Assembly (NCBI RefSeq): GCF_013522705.1
Contig: NZ_JAAMRE010000005.1
Location: 186,001 to 250,000 of the forward strand
Source: Pseudomonas lurida
GTDB taxonomy: Bacteria; Pseudomonadota; Gammaproteobacteria; Pseudomonadales; Pseudomonadaceae
Direction of reading: 5' to 3'
Length of the DNA: 64,000 nucleotides
Part shown: in pieces, positions 1-7,709 of the stretch
How positions within the stretch are numbered: the stretch's first letter is position 1
Layout: every line of letters begins with the position of its first letter
Made by a program: the position numbers and the translations under genes
The notes under the pieces: model-generated
What the model was told of the DNA's origin: nothing
Database searches by the model: none
The model's input: only the letters and a program-made list of their open reading frames with translations

Positions 1-2
1 AA

Positions 3-536
3 ACTGCCGAATTACGATTGGCAAAACTACAAATTGATCAGCGTGAAGCTTCTCTTGATCTGGAGAAGTCTCAGCGTGTTCCAGATCTCACCGTAAGTGT
101 GGGCAGTCAATACGATGAACGAGAACGCGAGCGTGTGAACGTTGTGGGGCTGTCGATGCCCATTCCGTTGTTCAATCGTAATCAAGGCAATGTACTGGCA
201 GCAGCCCGCCGAGCCGATCAGGCCCGCGACCTTCGCAATTCAAGCGAGTTACGCCTGCGTACAGAAATTCAGATCGCTCTGGATCAGTGGATGACGGCGA
301 ACACCGAAGTTACCTCTTTCAATCAAACCATCCTGCCTGCCGCCCAAAATGCCGTCGACACCGCGACCCGAGGTTTCGAAATGGGCAAGTTCAACTTCCT
401 GGATGTGCTCGATGCACAGCGCACGTTGATCAGCGCACGTAACCAATACATCCAGGCCATTGCAGAGGCAACAGACGCCTGGGTGCGCATTGAGCGAGTT
501 TTCGGTGATGTCACTCAATTAACTCGTTCCCAGTGA
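3..536 (+). CDS. czcC: RND efflux outer-membrane factor, CzcC/TolC family (partial, 5' end missing)
   Basis: C-terminal part of a TolC-type outer-membrane channel for a heavy-metal RND pump. The frame is open from the window edge (first whole codon at position 3), so the ATG at 18 is only an internal methionine. The visible ~177 residues have the family's alternation of long polar helices and beta-strand segments: a strand region with LSMPIPLFNRNQGN, then a helical stretch ending in FNFLDVLDAQRTLISARNQY, which resembles the usual LDVLDAQRTL end of TolC repeats. An adaptor and an inner-membrane pump gene follow on the same strand, giving a CBA operon. The metal specificity cannot be read from this fragment. 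Family assignment is firm; the symbol rests on context. Confidence 0.88.
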   Translation, partial: TAELRLAKLQIDQREASLDLEKSQRVPDLTVSVGSQYDERERERVNVVGLSMPIPLFNRNQGNVLAAARRADQARDLRNSSELRLRTEIQIALDQWMTANTEVTSFNQTILPAAQNAVDTATRGFEMGKFNFLDVLDAQRTLISARNQYIQAIAEATDAWVRIERVFGDVTQLTRSQ

Positions 537-624
537 ATTTCATATAACGCTTTTGTACCGCTGCTCAGCACTGCATTGTCACGCTAATCCGTGACTGCCC
601 GATTGAGCTGCGTAGGGAGTTTCC

Positions 625-1848
625 ATGGATAAAAAACAAATCTTTGTGATCGCGCTGACCCTGACGGTGGGCATGGGAATCGGCTCATTCTGGGTTGGTA
701 AAACGTCTGCACCGTCCGCCGAAGCTCAGCCTCATGAGGAGCATGGCCACGATGACGACGGCAACAAGGATGCCGGTGGGTCAACAGCTGTAGGCGAACA
801 TGCCGAGGGCGAAGAGGAGGAAGGTCACCTGACACTTAGCGAGGAGCAGATTAGCGCGGCTGGCATCCAGTTGGCCGAAGCAAAGGCACACAGCATCAGC
901 CTGTCATTGCCCTTCCCAGGAGAAGTCCGGTTCGATGACGACCGGACTTCCCATGTCGTGCCCCGAGTGCCTGGCGTCGTCGAGTCGGTACATGTCAATC
1001 TTGGCCAGCCGGTGAAAAAAGGCCAGCTACTAGCCGTGATCGCCAGCCAGCAAATTTCTGATCAGCGTAGTGAGCAAGCCGCAGCGCAACGTCGTCTGGA
1101 GTTGGCGCGTACCACCTACGAGCGTGAGCGACAGTTATGGCAAGACAAAATCTCTGCCGAACAAGATTTCCTTCAAGCCCGTCAGGCTCTGCAAGAAGCT
1201 GAAATCGCCCTCAGCAATGCCCGTCAAAAAATCAGCGTACTCAGTGGCAGCTCGGTAGCCAGCGGCGGCAACCGGTATGAGCTGCGTGCGCCGTTCGATG
1301 GCGTCGTGGTTGAGAAACACTTGGGCCTTGGTGAGGTTGTCAGTGAAACCACCAATGCCTTCACTCTCTCGGACTTGTCGCGTGTGTGGGTAACTTTTGG
1401 CGTCTCCCCCAAGGATTTGAACAAGGTGCTGGTGGGCAAGTCCGTCACCGTCAATGCCCCAGAGTTAAGTGCCGAAGTCACCGGCACCGTGGCCTACGTA
1501 GGAAGTTTGTTGGGCGAGCAGACCCGTACCGCCACGGTCCGCGTGACCCTACCCAATCCGAAAGGCGCCTGGCGTCCCGGACTGTTCGTTACCGTGCTGG
1601 TAGATACCGATACCCGGCAGACGAAAGTCGCGGTGCCAGAAGTGGCGATCCAGACGGTCGAGGATAAACCGACAGTTTTCGTTCGAACTGATGACGGATT
1701 TAAGGCGCAGCCGGTGGAAATAGGCAGTCGTGCGGCGGGTCTGGTTGAGATCACAGAGGGCCTGGAGCCCGGTGTTCAAGTCGCTGCTGCCGGCAGCTTC
1801 ATTCTGAAATCAGAGCTGGGTAAAGCCTCGGCTGAACACTCCCACTGA
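625..1848 (+). CDS. czcB: heavy-metal RND efflux periplasmic adaptor, CzcB-like
   Basis: Membrane fusion protein (407 aa) linking the inner-membrane pump to the outer-membrane channel. It has an N-terminal membrane anchor or signal (about residues 5-25), then a His/Asp/Glu-rich segment (about residues 33-70, with EEHGHDDDG) of the kind that binds metal in CzcB proteins. A lipoyl/barrel-sandwich half follows (PRVPGVVESVHVNLGQPVKKG), then a coiled-coil hairpin rich in Gln/Glu/Arg, the second lipoyl half (YELRAPFDGVVVEKH) and a beta-barrel C-terminal region. GGAG at about 615-618 supports the ATG at 625. It lies 88 bp after the channel gene and 26 bp before the pump gene, so one operon is likely. 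Zn/Co/Cd export is inferred from the family. Confidence 0.92.
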   Translation: MDKKQIFVIALTLTVGMGIGSFWVGKTSAPSAEAQPHEEHGHDDDGNKDAGGSTAVGEHAEGEEEEGHLTLSEEQISAAGIQLAEAKAHSISLSLPFPGEVRFDDDRTSHVVPRVPGVVESVHVNLGQPVKKGQLLAVIASQQISDQRSEQAAAQRRLELARTTYERERQLWQDKISAEQDFLQARQALQEAEIALSNARQKISVLSGSSVASGGNRYELRAPFDGVVVEKHLGLGEVVSETTNAFTLSDLSRVWVTFGVSPKDLNKVLVGKSVTVNAPELSAEVTGTVAYVGSLLGEQTRTATVRVTLPNPKGAWRPGLFVTVLVDTDTRQTKVAVPEVAIQTVEDKPTVFVRTDDGFKAQPVEIGSRAAGLVEITEGLEPGVQVAAAGSFILKSELGKASAEHSH

Positions 1849-1874
1849 TCCGCCATTTCCACGAGAAGGTTCTT

Positions 1875-4800
1875 ATGTTCGAACGCCTGATCCAATTTGC
1901 AATCGAGCAACGCATCATCGTGCTGCTCGCGGTTCTTCTCATGGCTGGCCTCGGCATCGCCAGCTATCAGAAACTTCCGATCGACGCAGTACCCGACATT
2001 ACAAACGTCCAGGTGCAGATCAACACGGGTGCCGCAGGTTTCTCGCCACTGGAGACAGAACAGCGAATCACCTTCCCCATCGAAACCGCCATGGCCGGCT
2101 TGCCAGCTCTTGAGCAAACGCGTTCGCTCTCACGCTCAGGTCTGTCGCAAGTCACCGTGATATTCAAGGAAGGCACCGACCTGTTTTTCGCCCGGCAATT
2201 GGTCAATGAGCGACTGCAGGTGGCCAAGGAGCAATTACCCGAGGGCGTGGAAGCGGTCATGGGGCCGATCTCTACCGGCCTGGGTGAGATTTTCCTCTGG
2301 ACAGTCGAGGCAAAAGAAGGCGCCGTTAAAGAGGACGGCAGCCCTTACACCCCGACCGACTTGAGGGTGATCCAGGATTGGATTATCAAACCTCAGTTGC
2401 GCAACGTTCCCGGCGTCGCCGAAATCAACACCATTGGTGGTTTCGCCAAAGAATATCAAATTGCTCCCGATCCAAAACGCTTGGCGGCGTACAAGCTGAC
2501 TCTGACTGATCTTGTGACGGCGCTGGAACGGAATAATGCCAACGTCGGTGCCGGATACATTGAACGCAGTGGTGAACAACTCCTGATTCGTGCTCCCGGG
2601 CAGGTGGCAACCACCGACGACATTGCCAACATCGTGATGGCCAACGTCGATGGCACGCCGATCCGCATCAAGAATGTGGCAACAGTTGATATCGGCCGTG
2701 AGCTGCGCACGGGGGCCGCTACCGAAAACGGTCGTGAAGTCGTGCTTGGCACTGTGTTCATGTTGATCGGTGAAAATAGCCGAACCGTCTCTCAGGCCGT
2801 TGCCGCCAAACTGGAGCAAGTCAATCGGTCACTACCTGAGGGGGTGGTGGCGGTCACGGTATACGACCGTACCAATCTCGTGGACAAGGCGATTGCCACG
2901 GTCAAAAAGAACCTGATTGAAGGTGCGATCCTGGTCATCGCAATTCTGTTCCTGTTCTTGGGCAACATTCGCGCCGCATTGATCACTGCCATGGTTATTC
3001 CTTTGGCCATGCTGTTCACATTCACCGGTATGTTCACCAACAAAGTCAGCGCCAACCTGATGAGTCTCGGCGCGTTGGACTTCGGCATCATTGTTGACGG
3101 AGCGGTGGTGATTGTCGAAAACGCGATCCGGCGCTTGGCTCATGCACAACAGCACCATGGACGTATCCTCACACGTTCCGAACGGATGCATGAAGTGTTT
3201 GCAGCGGCAAAGGAAGCGCGCCGCCCATTGATTTTCGGTCAGTTGATCATCATGGTCGTGTATCTCCCGATTTTTGCCCTGACCGGTGTTGAAGGGAAAA
3301 TGTTCCACCCCATGGCGTTTACAGTCGTAATTGCCCTGCTGGGCGCCATGCTGCTGTCCGTTACCTTTGTTCCTGCGGCGATTGCCATGTTCGTAACTGG
3401 CAAGGTCAAGGAACAAGAGAACGTGATCATGCGTGGCGCGCGTCGGATGTATGCACCTGCGCTGGATTGGGTCATGAACCACCGATCAGTAGCCTTTGCC
3501 ATGGCACTAGGCCTCATTGCAGTGTGCGGGGTTGTCGCCAGTCGAATGGGAAGTGAGTTTGTACCGAGCCTCAGCGAAGGGGATTTTGCCCTGCAAGCAC
3601 TACGCGTGCCGGGCACCAGTCTGACGCAATCGGTAGAAATGCAGCAGCGTTTGGAAAAGCTAGTGCTGGCAAAAGTGCCTGAAGTCGAGCGAGTTTTTGC
3701 TCGTACCGGTACCGCAGAGATTGCCTCCGATCCAATGCCGCCGAATATCTCTGACAGCTATGTGATGCTTAAGCCTAAGGATCAATGGCCTGACCCGAAC
3801 AAATCCCGGGATGAGTTAGTCGCGGATATTCAAAAGGCTACGGCCGCGATGCCCGGCAGCAACTATGAGCTTTCGCAGCCAATTCAATTGCGTTTCAACG
3901 AGCTGATATCAGGCGTGCGCAGTGACGTAGCCGTTAAGGTCTTCGGTGATGACATGGTAGTGCTTAACAGCACAGCTGCGAAAATCGCTGCCTCTATGCA
4001 GAAGGTCGAAGGAGCTTCAGAGGTCAAAGTCGAGCAGACCACAGGGCTACCAGTACTTACCATTAACATCGACCGTGACAAGGCCGCGCGTTATGGCCTG
4101 AATGTTGGTGATGTACAGGACACCATAGCGGTAGCGGTTGGTGGTCGCCAAGCGGGTACGATGTATGAAGGAGACCGTCGTTTCGATATGGTTGTGCGTT
4201 TATCCGATGCCATGCGCAAGGACATTGAAGGGTTGTCTACGTTGCTGATTCCAGTACCGGCGCTGGTCAATGGCAATGCAGAACAGATTGGTTTTATTGC
4301 CCTCTCAGAAGTGGCAACTCTCGATCTGGTGCTTGGGCCGAACCAGGTCAGTCGCGAAAATGGTAAGCGTCTGGTAATCGTAAGCGCTAACGTGCGAGGT
4401 CGGGATATAGGCTCTTTTGTTCAAGAGGCCAGCAGCGCTATTGATCGAGAGGTACAGGTGCCGGCTGGTTATTGGACTAACTGGGGTGGGCAATTTGAGC
4501 AACTCCAGTCGGCTGCGAAACGTCTCCAAATCGTTGTCCCGGTGGCCCTGCTCCTTGTATTTGCCCTGCTTTTCATGATGTTCAACAATCTCAAGGACGG
4601 CCTCCTGGTATTCACCGGTATTCCATTCGCGTTGACTGGAGGGGTCATGGCTTTGTGGCTACGTGACATCCCGCTATCGATCTCGGCGGGTGTTGGTTTC
4701 ATTGCTTTGTCGGGGGTTGCGGTGCTGAACGGTTTGGTGATGATAGCGTTCATTCGCAATCTTCGAGAGCGGGGGTATTCGTTAAATTCTGCTATCAATG

Positions 4801-5042
4801 AAGGAGCCCTCACGCGGCTTCGTCCGGTATTGATGACAGCTTTGGTGGCTTCCCTCGGCTTTATACCTATGGCTCTGGCCACTGGCACCGGGGCAGAGGT
4901 TCAACGACCACTGGCCACCGTTGTGATTGGGGGCATCCTGTCCTCGACTGCATTAACGCTGTTAATACTGCCTGCGCTCTATCAATGGGTGCACCGCCAC
5001 GATGAAGATGAACCCGCAGAAGGGAGAATAACAACCCAATAG
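1875..5042 (+). CDS. czcA: heavy-metal RND efflux pump, CzcA family
   Basis: Proton-driven inner-membrane RND pump of the heavy-metal efflux type (1055 aa, full family length of about 1040-1070). The N-terminus MFERLIQFAIEQRIIV is typical of CzcA. The TM4 proton-relay motif is present as LDFGIIVDGAVVIVENAIRR, with the two Asp and the Glu of the divalent-cation (CzcA/HME1) subgroup. Further hydrophobic segments near the C-terminus (LLLVFALLFMMFNNLKDG, GVGFIALSGVAVLNGLVMI) match the second half of the RND fold. AGAAGG precedes the ATG. A strong terminator follows at 5059-5089, closing the CBA operon. Substrates are probably Zn, Cd or Co (inference from subgroup). Confidence 0.94.
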   Translation: MFERLIQFAIEQRIIVLLAVLLMAGLGIASYQKLPIDAVPDITNVQVQINTGAAGFSPLETEQRITFPIETAMAGLPALEQTRSLSRSGLSQVTVIFKEGTDLFFARQLVNERLQVAKEQLPEGVEAVMGPISTGLGEIFLWTVEAKEGAVKEDGSPYTPTDLRVIQDWIIKPQLRNVPGVAEINTIGGFAKEYQIAPDPKRLAAYKLTLTDLVTALERNNANVGAGYIERSGEQLLIRAPGQVATTDDIANIVMANVDGTPIRIKNVATVDIGRELRTGAATENGREVVLGTVFMLIGENSRTVSQAVAAKLEQVNRSLPEGVVAVTVYDRTNLVDKAIATVKKNLIEGAILVIAILFLFLGNIRAALITAMVIPLAMLFTFTGMFTNKVSANLMSLGALDFGIIVDGAVVIVENAIRRLAHAQQHHGRILTRSERMHEVFAAAKEARRPLIFGQLIIMVVYLPIFALTGVEGKMFHPMAFTVVIALLGAMLLSVTFVPAAIAMFVTGKVKEQENVIMRGARRMYAPALDWVMNHRSVAFAMALGLIAVCGVVASRMGSEFVPSLSEGDFALQALRVPGTSLTQSVEMQQRLEKLVLAKVPEVERVFARTGTAEIASDPMPPNISDSYVMLKPKDQWPDPNKSRDELVADIQKATAAMPGSNYELSQPIQLRFNELISGVRSDVAVKVFGDDMVVLNSTAAKIAASMQKVEGASEVKVEQTTGLPVLTINIDRDKAARYGLNVGDVQDTIAVAVGGRQAGTMYEGDRRFDMVVRLSDAMRKDIEGLSTLLIPVPALVNGNAEQIGFIALSEVATLDLVLGPNQVSRENGKRLVIVSANVRGRDIGSFVQEASSAIDREVQVPAGYWTNWGGQFEQLQSAAKRLQIVVPVALLLVFALLFMMFNNLKDGLLVFTGIPFALTGGVMALWLRDIPLSISAGVGFIALSGVAVLNGLVMIAFIRNLRERGYSLNSAINEGALTRLRPVLMTALVASLGFIPMALATGTGAEVQRPLATVVIGGILSSTALTLLILPALYQWVHRHDEDEPAEGRITTQ

Positions 5043-5058
5043 TTCTTTTGGTTTTGAG

Positions 5059-5089
5059 CCCGCTGCGGTTGTTCATCAGCGGGTTTTTT
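5059..5089 (+). terminator. Rho-independent terminator after the czc-like operon
   Basis: A 7-bp perfect stem CCCGCTG (5059-5065) pairs with CAGCGGG (5077-5083) and is followed by TTTTTT. It lies 17 bp after the pump stop codon. Confidence 0.85.
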
Positions 5090-5101
5090 ATACCAGGAAC
5101 G

Positions 5102-5117
5102 ATTACGAATATGTAAT
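5102..5117. promoter_or_regulatory. heavy-metal response-regulator box (CopR/CzcR type), copy 1
   Basis: ATTACGAATATGTAAT is an inverted repeat of the form TTAC(A)-N4-TGTAA, the type of site recognised by CopR/CzcR-family two-component regulators in Pseudomonas. It ends 68 bp before the start codon of the first PtrA-like gene, and AGCGCCACC follows 3 bp later. The second copy (5448-5463) has identical spacing to its own gene and the same AGCGCCACC. The left arm has one mismatch (G for A). Binding is inferred. Confidence 0.7.
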
Positions 5118-5184
5118 CTGAGCGCCACCGTGATGATAGGTTCGCATTGATACCCTAATAGCGTTATCTATATGAGGTGTCAGA

Positions 5185-5379
5185 ATGAAACTTACTAAAA
5201 TCTTTGCTGTTGCGGGCGCTTTGGCCCTTTCTTCATTCGCTATGGCGGAAGGCGGTGGAGACAGAACATTCGAGAAGATGATGGCGGCAAAAGATCTGGC
5301 AATGGAGAAGTATGTGGCGAAACAAGGAAAAAATGCCTCAGTGGTGTCAAGTGACGAAAAGAATGAGAAGGCTAAGTAA
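5185..5379 (+). CDS. PtrA-like small secreted protein, copy 1
   Basis: A 64-aa protein with a clear signal peptide (MKLTKIFAVAGALALSSFAMA, cleavage after AMA). The short mature part begins EGGGDRTFEKMMAAKDLAMEKY. The EGGGDRTFE start is the hallmark of the PtrA N-terminal family of copper-induced Pseudomonas proteins; P. aeruginosa PtrA has been described as a repressor of type III secretion. The mature part is highly charged, has no cysteine, and ends in a Lys/Glu-rich tail. GAGG at 5174-5177 supports the start. A metal-regulator box lies upstream and a terminator downstream, so it is a single-gene unit. A periplasmic role under metal stress is inferred. Confidence 0.8.
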   Translation: MKLTKIFAVAGALALSSFAMAEGGGDRTFEKMMAAKDLAMEKYVAKQGKNASVVSSDEKNEKAK

Positions 5380-5404
5380 GCGTAGCCATGCAGTTTGGAA
5401 TCAG

Positions 5405-5438
5405 CCCGCCCCTAGGCTCCTAGTGGCGGGTTTTTTTT
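5405..5438 (+). terminator. Rho-independent terminator after PtrA-like copy 1
   Basis: Stem CCCGCC (5405-5410) with GGCGGG (5425-5430), extended by an inner CTAG/CTAG pairing, followed by eight T residues (5431-5438). Confidence 0.88.
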
Positions 5439-5447
5439 GCCGGTTTG

Positions 5448-5463
5448 ATTACATACTTGTAAT
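5448..5463. promoter_or_regulatory. heavy-metal response-regulator box (CopR/CzcR type), copy 2
   Basis: ATTACATACTTGTAAT is a perfect 6-bp inverted repeat with a 4-nt spacer. It ends 68 bp before the ATG of the second PtrA-like gene, and AGCGCCACC starts 3 bp after the box, exactly as in copy 1. The promoter region therefore looks duplicated together with the gene. Confidence 0.75.
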
Positions 5464-5530
5464 TTTAGCGCCACCCGGTCGCAATCATTAGCCTGATATT
5501 ATCTTGACTGTATTAGTTGAGGTGCTGAAT

Positions 5531-5863
5531 ATGAAATCTATCAACATTTTAGCTTTGTTCGGAGTTTTAGCTGTCTCGTCAAGCGTGTTTGCAGAGGGGG
5601 GAGGAGATAAGGCTTTCGAAAAAATGATGGCTGCCAACACCAAAGCTATGGAGAAGTACGCAGTCAGCCAAGGAAAAAGCGCGCCGGTACCGAAGCGATA
5701 TGAATATGGAATGAAGGTGGATGTGGTAAAGGTGATCAGTGTGGTGCGGCCTGCGAAAATCTGCGCAGTAGTGCCGGCCGCAATGACTTATGAAGACTCC
5801 GTAGGGCAACTAAACACGATCACTTACACTGTAGCTGGAGACTGCCGTAGGCGAGGCGGTTAA
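5531..5863 (+). CDS. PtrA-like N-terminus fused to a DUF2790-like domain, copy 2
   Basis: A 110-aa secreted protein. The signal peptide (MKSINILALFGVLAVSSSVFA) and the first ~30 mature residues (EGGGDKAFEKMMAANTKAME) are paralogous to the gene just upstream. Instead of ending there, it continues into YEYGMKVDVVKVISVVRPAKICAVVPAAMTYEDS and a final Cys near GDCRRR. This is the pattern of DUF2790 proteins (YGMxLDVxKVIS, CxVVPxxMxYxDS, closing Cys), which are also small secreted Pseudomonas proteins linked to metal responses. The two Cys could form a disulfide. The ATG at 5531 is chosen because of GAGG at about 5519-5522 and because the signal peptide starts there. Function is unknown beyond likely metal-responsive periplasmic expression. 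Confidence 0.78.
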   Translation: MKSINILALFGVLAVSSSVFAEGGGDKAFEKMMAANTKAMEKYAVSQGKSAPVPKRYEYGMKVDVVKVISVVRPAKICAVVPAAMTYEDSVGQLNTITYTVAGDCRRRGG

Positions 5864-6231
5864 TACCTGCGCTGTCATATGACAATTAAACGCGCGACCC
5901 GCTTCGTTAGTCAAAGGTGTCGGGCGTTTTTGTTTGTTCGAGTTCTGAAAGGCAAAAAAAGACGCCCCGAAGGGCGTCTCAAAATTCACCTTACCAAAGG
6001 AGCAAAGGAGCTTCCAAAGGTGAATGGATATGACAACTGAACAGCATTGAGTTTGGATTTTCACAATCTAGCTACTCATCCATAGAACCCCAGCCAGATG
6101 CGCTAGCTAAGATTCTATCAACTCACGATAAGTATAAAAAACATAACCTAACGTGAAGATGATTGAAAAATGACATTTCTGTAACTTTTCGAAGGACGGG
6201 ACGCTCGCACAGCGAGTCATCCCGTTCGATG
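5864..6231. other. gene-free stretch between the PtrA-like gene and the porin
   Basis: No convincing gene. It contains a minus-strand terminator hairpin at 5954-5978 and a second GC-rich hairpin at about 6195-6226 (ACGGGA...TCCCGT with an inner CGCTCGC/GCGAG) just past the porin stop codon. Confidence 0.6.
5954..5978 (-). terminator. Rho-independent terminator on the minus strand, downstream of the porin
   Basis: On the minus strand GACGCCC pairs with GGGCGTC (arms 5961-5967 and 5972-5978) and is followed by seven T (A run at 5954-5960). It is oriented to end minus-strand transcripts from the OprD-family gene, about 250 bp past its stop. Confidence 0.75.
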
Positions 6232-7557
6232 TCACATGACAGCTAATGGATACTCAACAATCACACGTACTTCATCAAGGTCAGATTCAAACGCTGTAGC
6301 ACGAGTGTTTGCTTGGCGCAGGCGGAAAGACATGTCCTTCAAAGATCCGGTCTGAACGACATATTTCACCTCAATATCGCGTTCCCAGCGTTTCTGATCG
6401 GTCAGCGGATTTCCCTCTGCATCCCGTCGCATGTAGGTTCCATTAGCGTTGGAGTAATCGGCATCGGTGCCACGGGCGTAACGTGTCATAAACGACAGTC
6501 CTGGCACGCCATATGTCGTCATATCCAAGTCGTATCGGACCATCCATGAACGCTCTTTAGGCGAGTTGAAATCGCTGTATTGGATTGAGTTGTCGAGAAA
6601 AATGGAATCCGATTGGCGGAGGTAGTCGAAGTCGTCGTTACCATTGTTTCGTTGGTGAGACAATGCGACAGAGTGTGCGCCATACTTCACGCCGACTTTA
6701 GCACTCCAAATATTATTGTTGAATTCACCTAGCAATTTTTTGCCTTCGTCGACGGCTTTGTAGTAGTTCAAGCCGCCGAATACGGAGAGTTCATCCGAAA
6801 GCGAATAGTTTAATCCCGTGCCGGCATAATATTGATTCCAGGCGTCTTTAAGGCGGCTGGAGTAGAGGCTAACGATCACATTCTTGTTCAGATTGTAGTC
6901 ACCGCCAAAGTAGCCGACCCACGGTGAATTAACAGGTCCGGCATAAAATGTCGCGAAATTGTCGCGCATATTGCTGGAAGTTGGCTGGCTCATAGCGTGA
7001 AGGCGGCCCGCCTGAACAGTCAATCCGTCAAAGCTGGTGTTTGTCGCCGTTACGCCTGTGAAACTTTCTGGTAGAAGTCTGGAGTCACCAGCGGCAACGA
7101 CTGGGTTAGATGGGAATACGTCGCCGACCTTTACTACCGTGTCAAAGGCGCGAATTTTTGCTGCACCTCCAATTTTAGTATATTCGTCTCTAGCCTGCCC
7201 ATCACTATTGACCGGTAGTACATCGAACGAACTACGGCCACCATTACGCCCGTCACCTGTGTCGAGTTTCAATCCGATCATGGCGAACGCGTCAACACCG
7301 ACACCCACAGTGCCCTGAGTAAACCCGGACTCGAATTTACTAATGATGGCATGTGCCCAGGCCTCGGAGTAACCGTTGCCCGTTGCACTCGATTGGCCGT
7401 TGCGATGATCACGATTGAAGTAATAGTTTCGGTTGAGAACAGTAAGGCTGCTGCCTTCCACAAATCCTTCGGCCTTTTCTTCCGCAAATACCGTGGACGG
7501 GCCAGAACTGACAACGATCGCCAACGCGGCCATCGAAAATTTCGTGTTGTTATTCAT
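6232..7557 (-). CDS. OprD-family outer-membrane porin
   Basis: Substrate-specific 18-strand porin of the OprD/Occ family (441 aa, normal length). It has a signal peptide (about residues 1-25, ending VFAEEKAE). The mature start resembles the family's F-x-E-[GD]-S-x-L-x-x-x-x-R-N-Y-Y-F motif (FVEGSSLTVLNRNYYFNRDHR). Amphipathic beta-strand repeats follow, and the end is a terminal aromatic-rich strand (VRVIVEYPLAVM). AAGGAG at 7564-7569 supports the start. A TTACA-N4-TGTAA box lies 137 bp upstream. Metal regulators are known to repress oprD in P. aeruginosa, so regulation together with the czc and ptrA-like genes is plausible. The substrate cannot be read from sequence. Confidence 0.9.
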   Translation of the reverse strand: MNNNTKFSMAALAIVVSSGPSTVFAEEKAEGFVEGSSLTVLNRNYYFNRDHRNGQSSATGNGYSEAWAHAIISKFESGFTQGTVGVGVDAFAMIGLKLDTGDGRNGGRSSFDVLPVNSDGQARDEYTKIGGAAKIRAFDTVVKVGDVFPSNPVVAAGDSRLLPESFTGVTATNTSFDGLTVQAGRLHAMSQPTSSNMRDNFATFYAGPVNSPWVGYFGGDYNLNKNVIVSLYSSRLKDAWNQYYAGTGLNYSLSDELSVFGGLNYYKAVDEGKKLLGEFNNNIWSAKVGVKYGAHSVALSHQRNNGNDDFDYLRQSDSIFLDNSIQYSDFNSPKERSWMVRYDLDMTTYGVPGLSFMTRYARGTDADYSNANGTYMRRDAEGNPLTDQKRWERDIEVKYVVQTGSLKDMSFRLRQANTRATAFESDLDEVRVIVEYPLAVM

Positions 7558-7693
7558 ACATCACTCCTTAGGTTCGGCAGAACTAGAAAGCTCTTCGGCT
7601 GGAATTATTGTTTACAGAAAGCAGGATGTGCCTCCCGCATCGTCGCCGAGCTGTATCGTTGCAATCTGGAGATAACGTGGACATGATCAGAAA

Positions 7694-7709
7694 ATTACAA
7701 TTTTGTAAT
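7694..7709. promoter_or_regulatory. heavy-metal response-regulator box upstream of the OprD-family porin
   Basis: ATTACAATTTTGTAAT is a perfect 6-bp inverted repeat with a 4-nt spacer, the same site type as 5102-5117 and 5448-5463. It lies 137 bp upstream of the porin start codon. The AGCGCCACC flank of the other two copies is absent. Confidence 0.7.
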
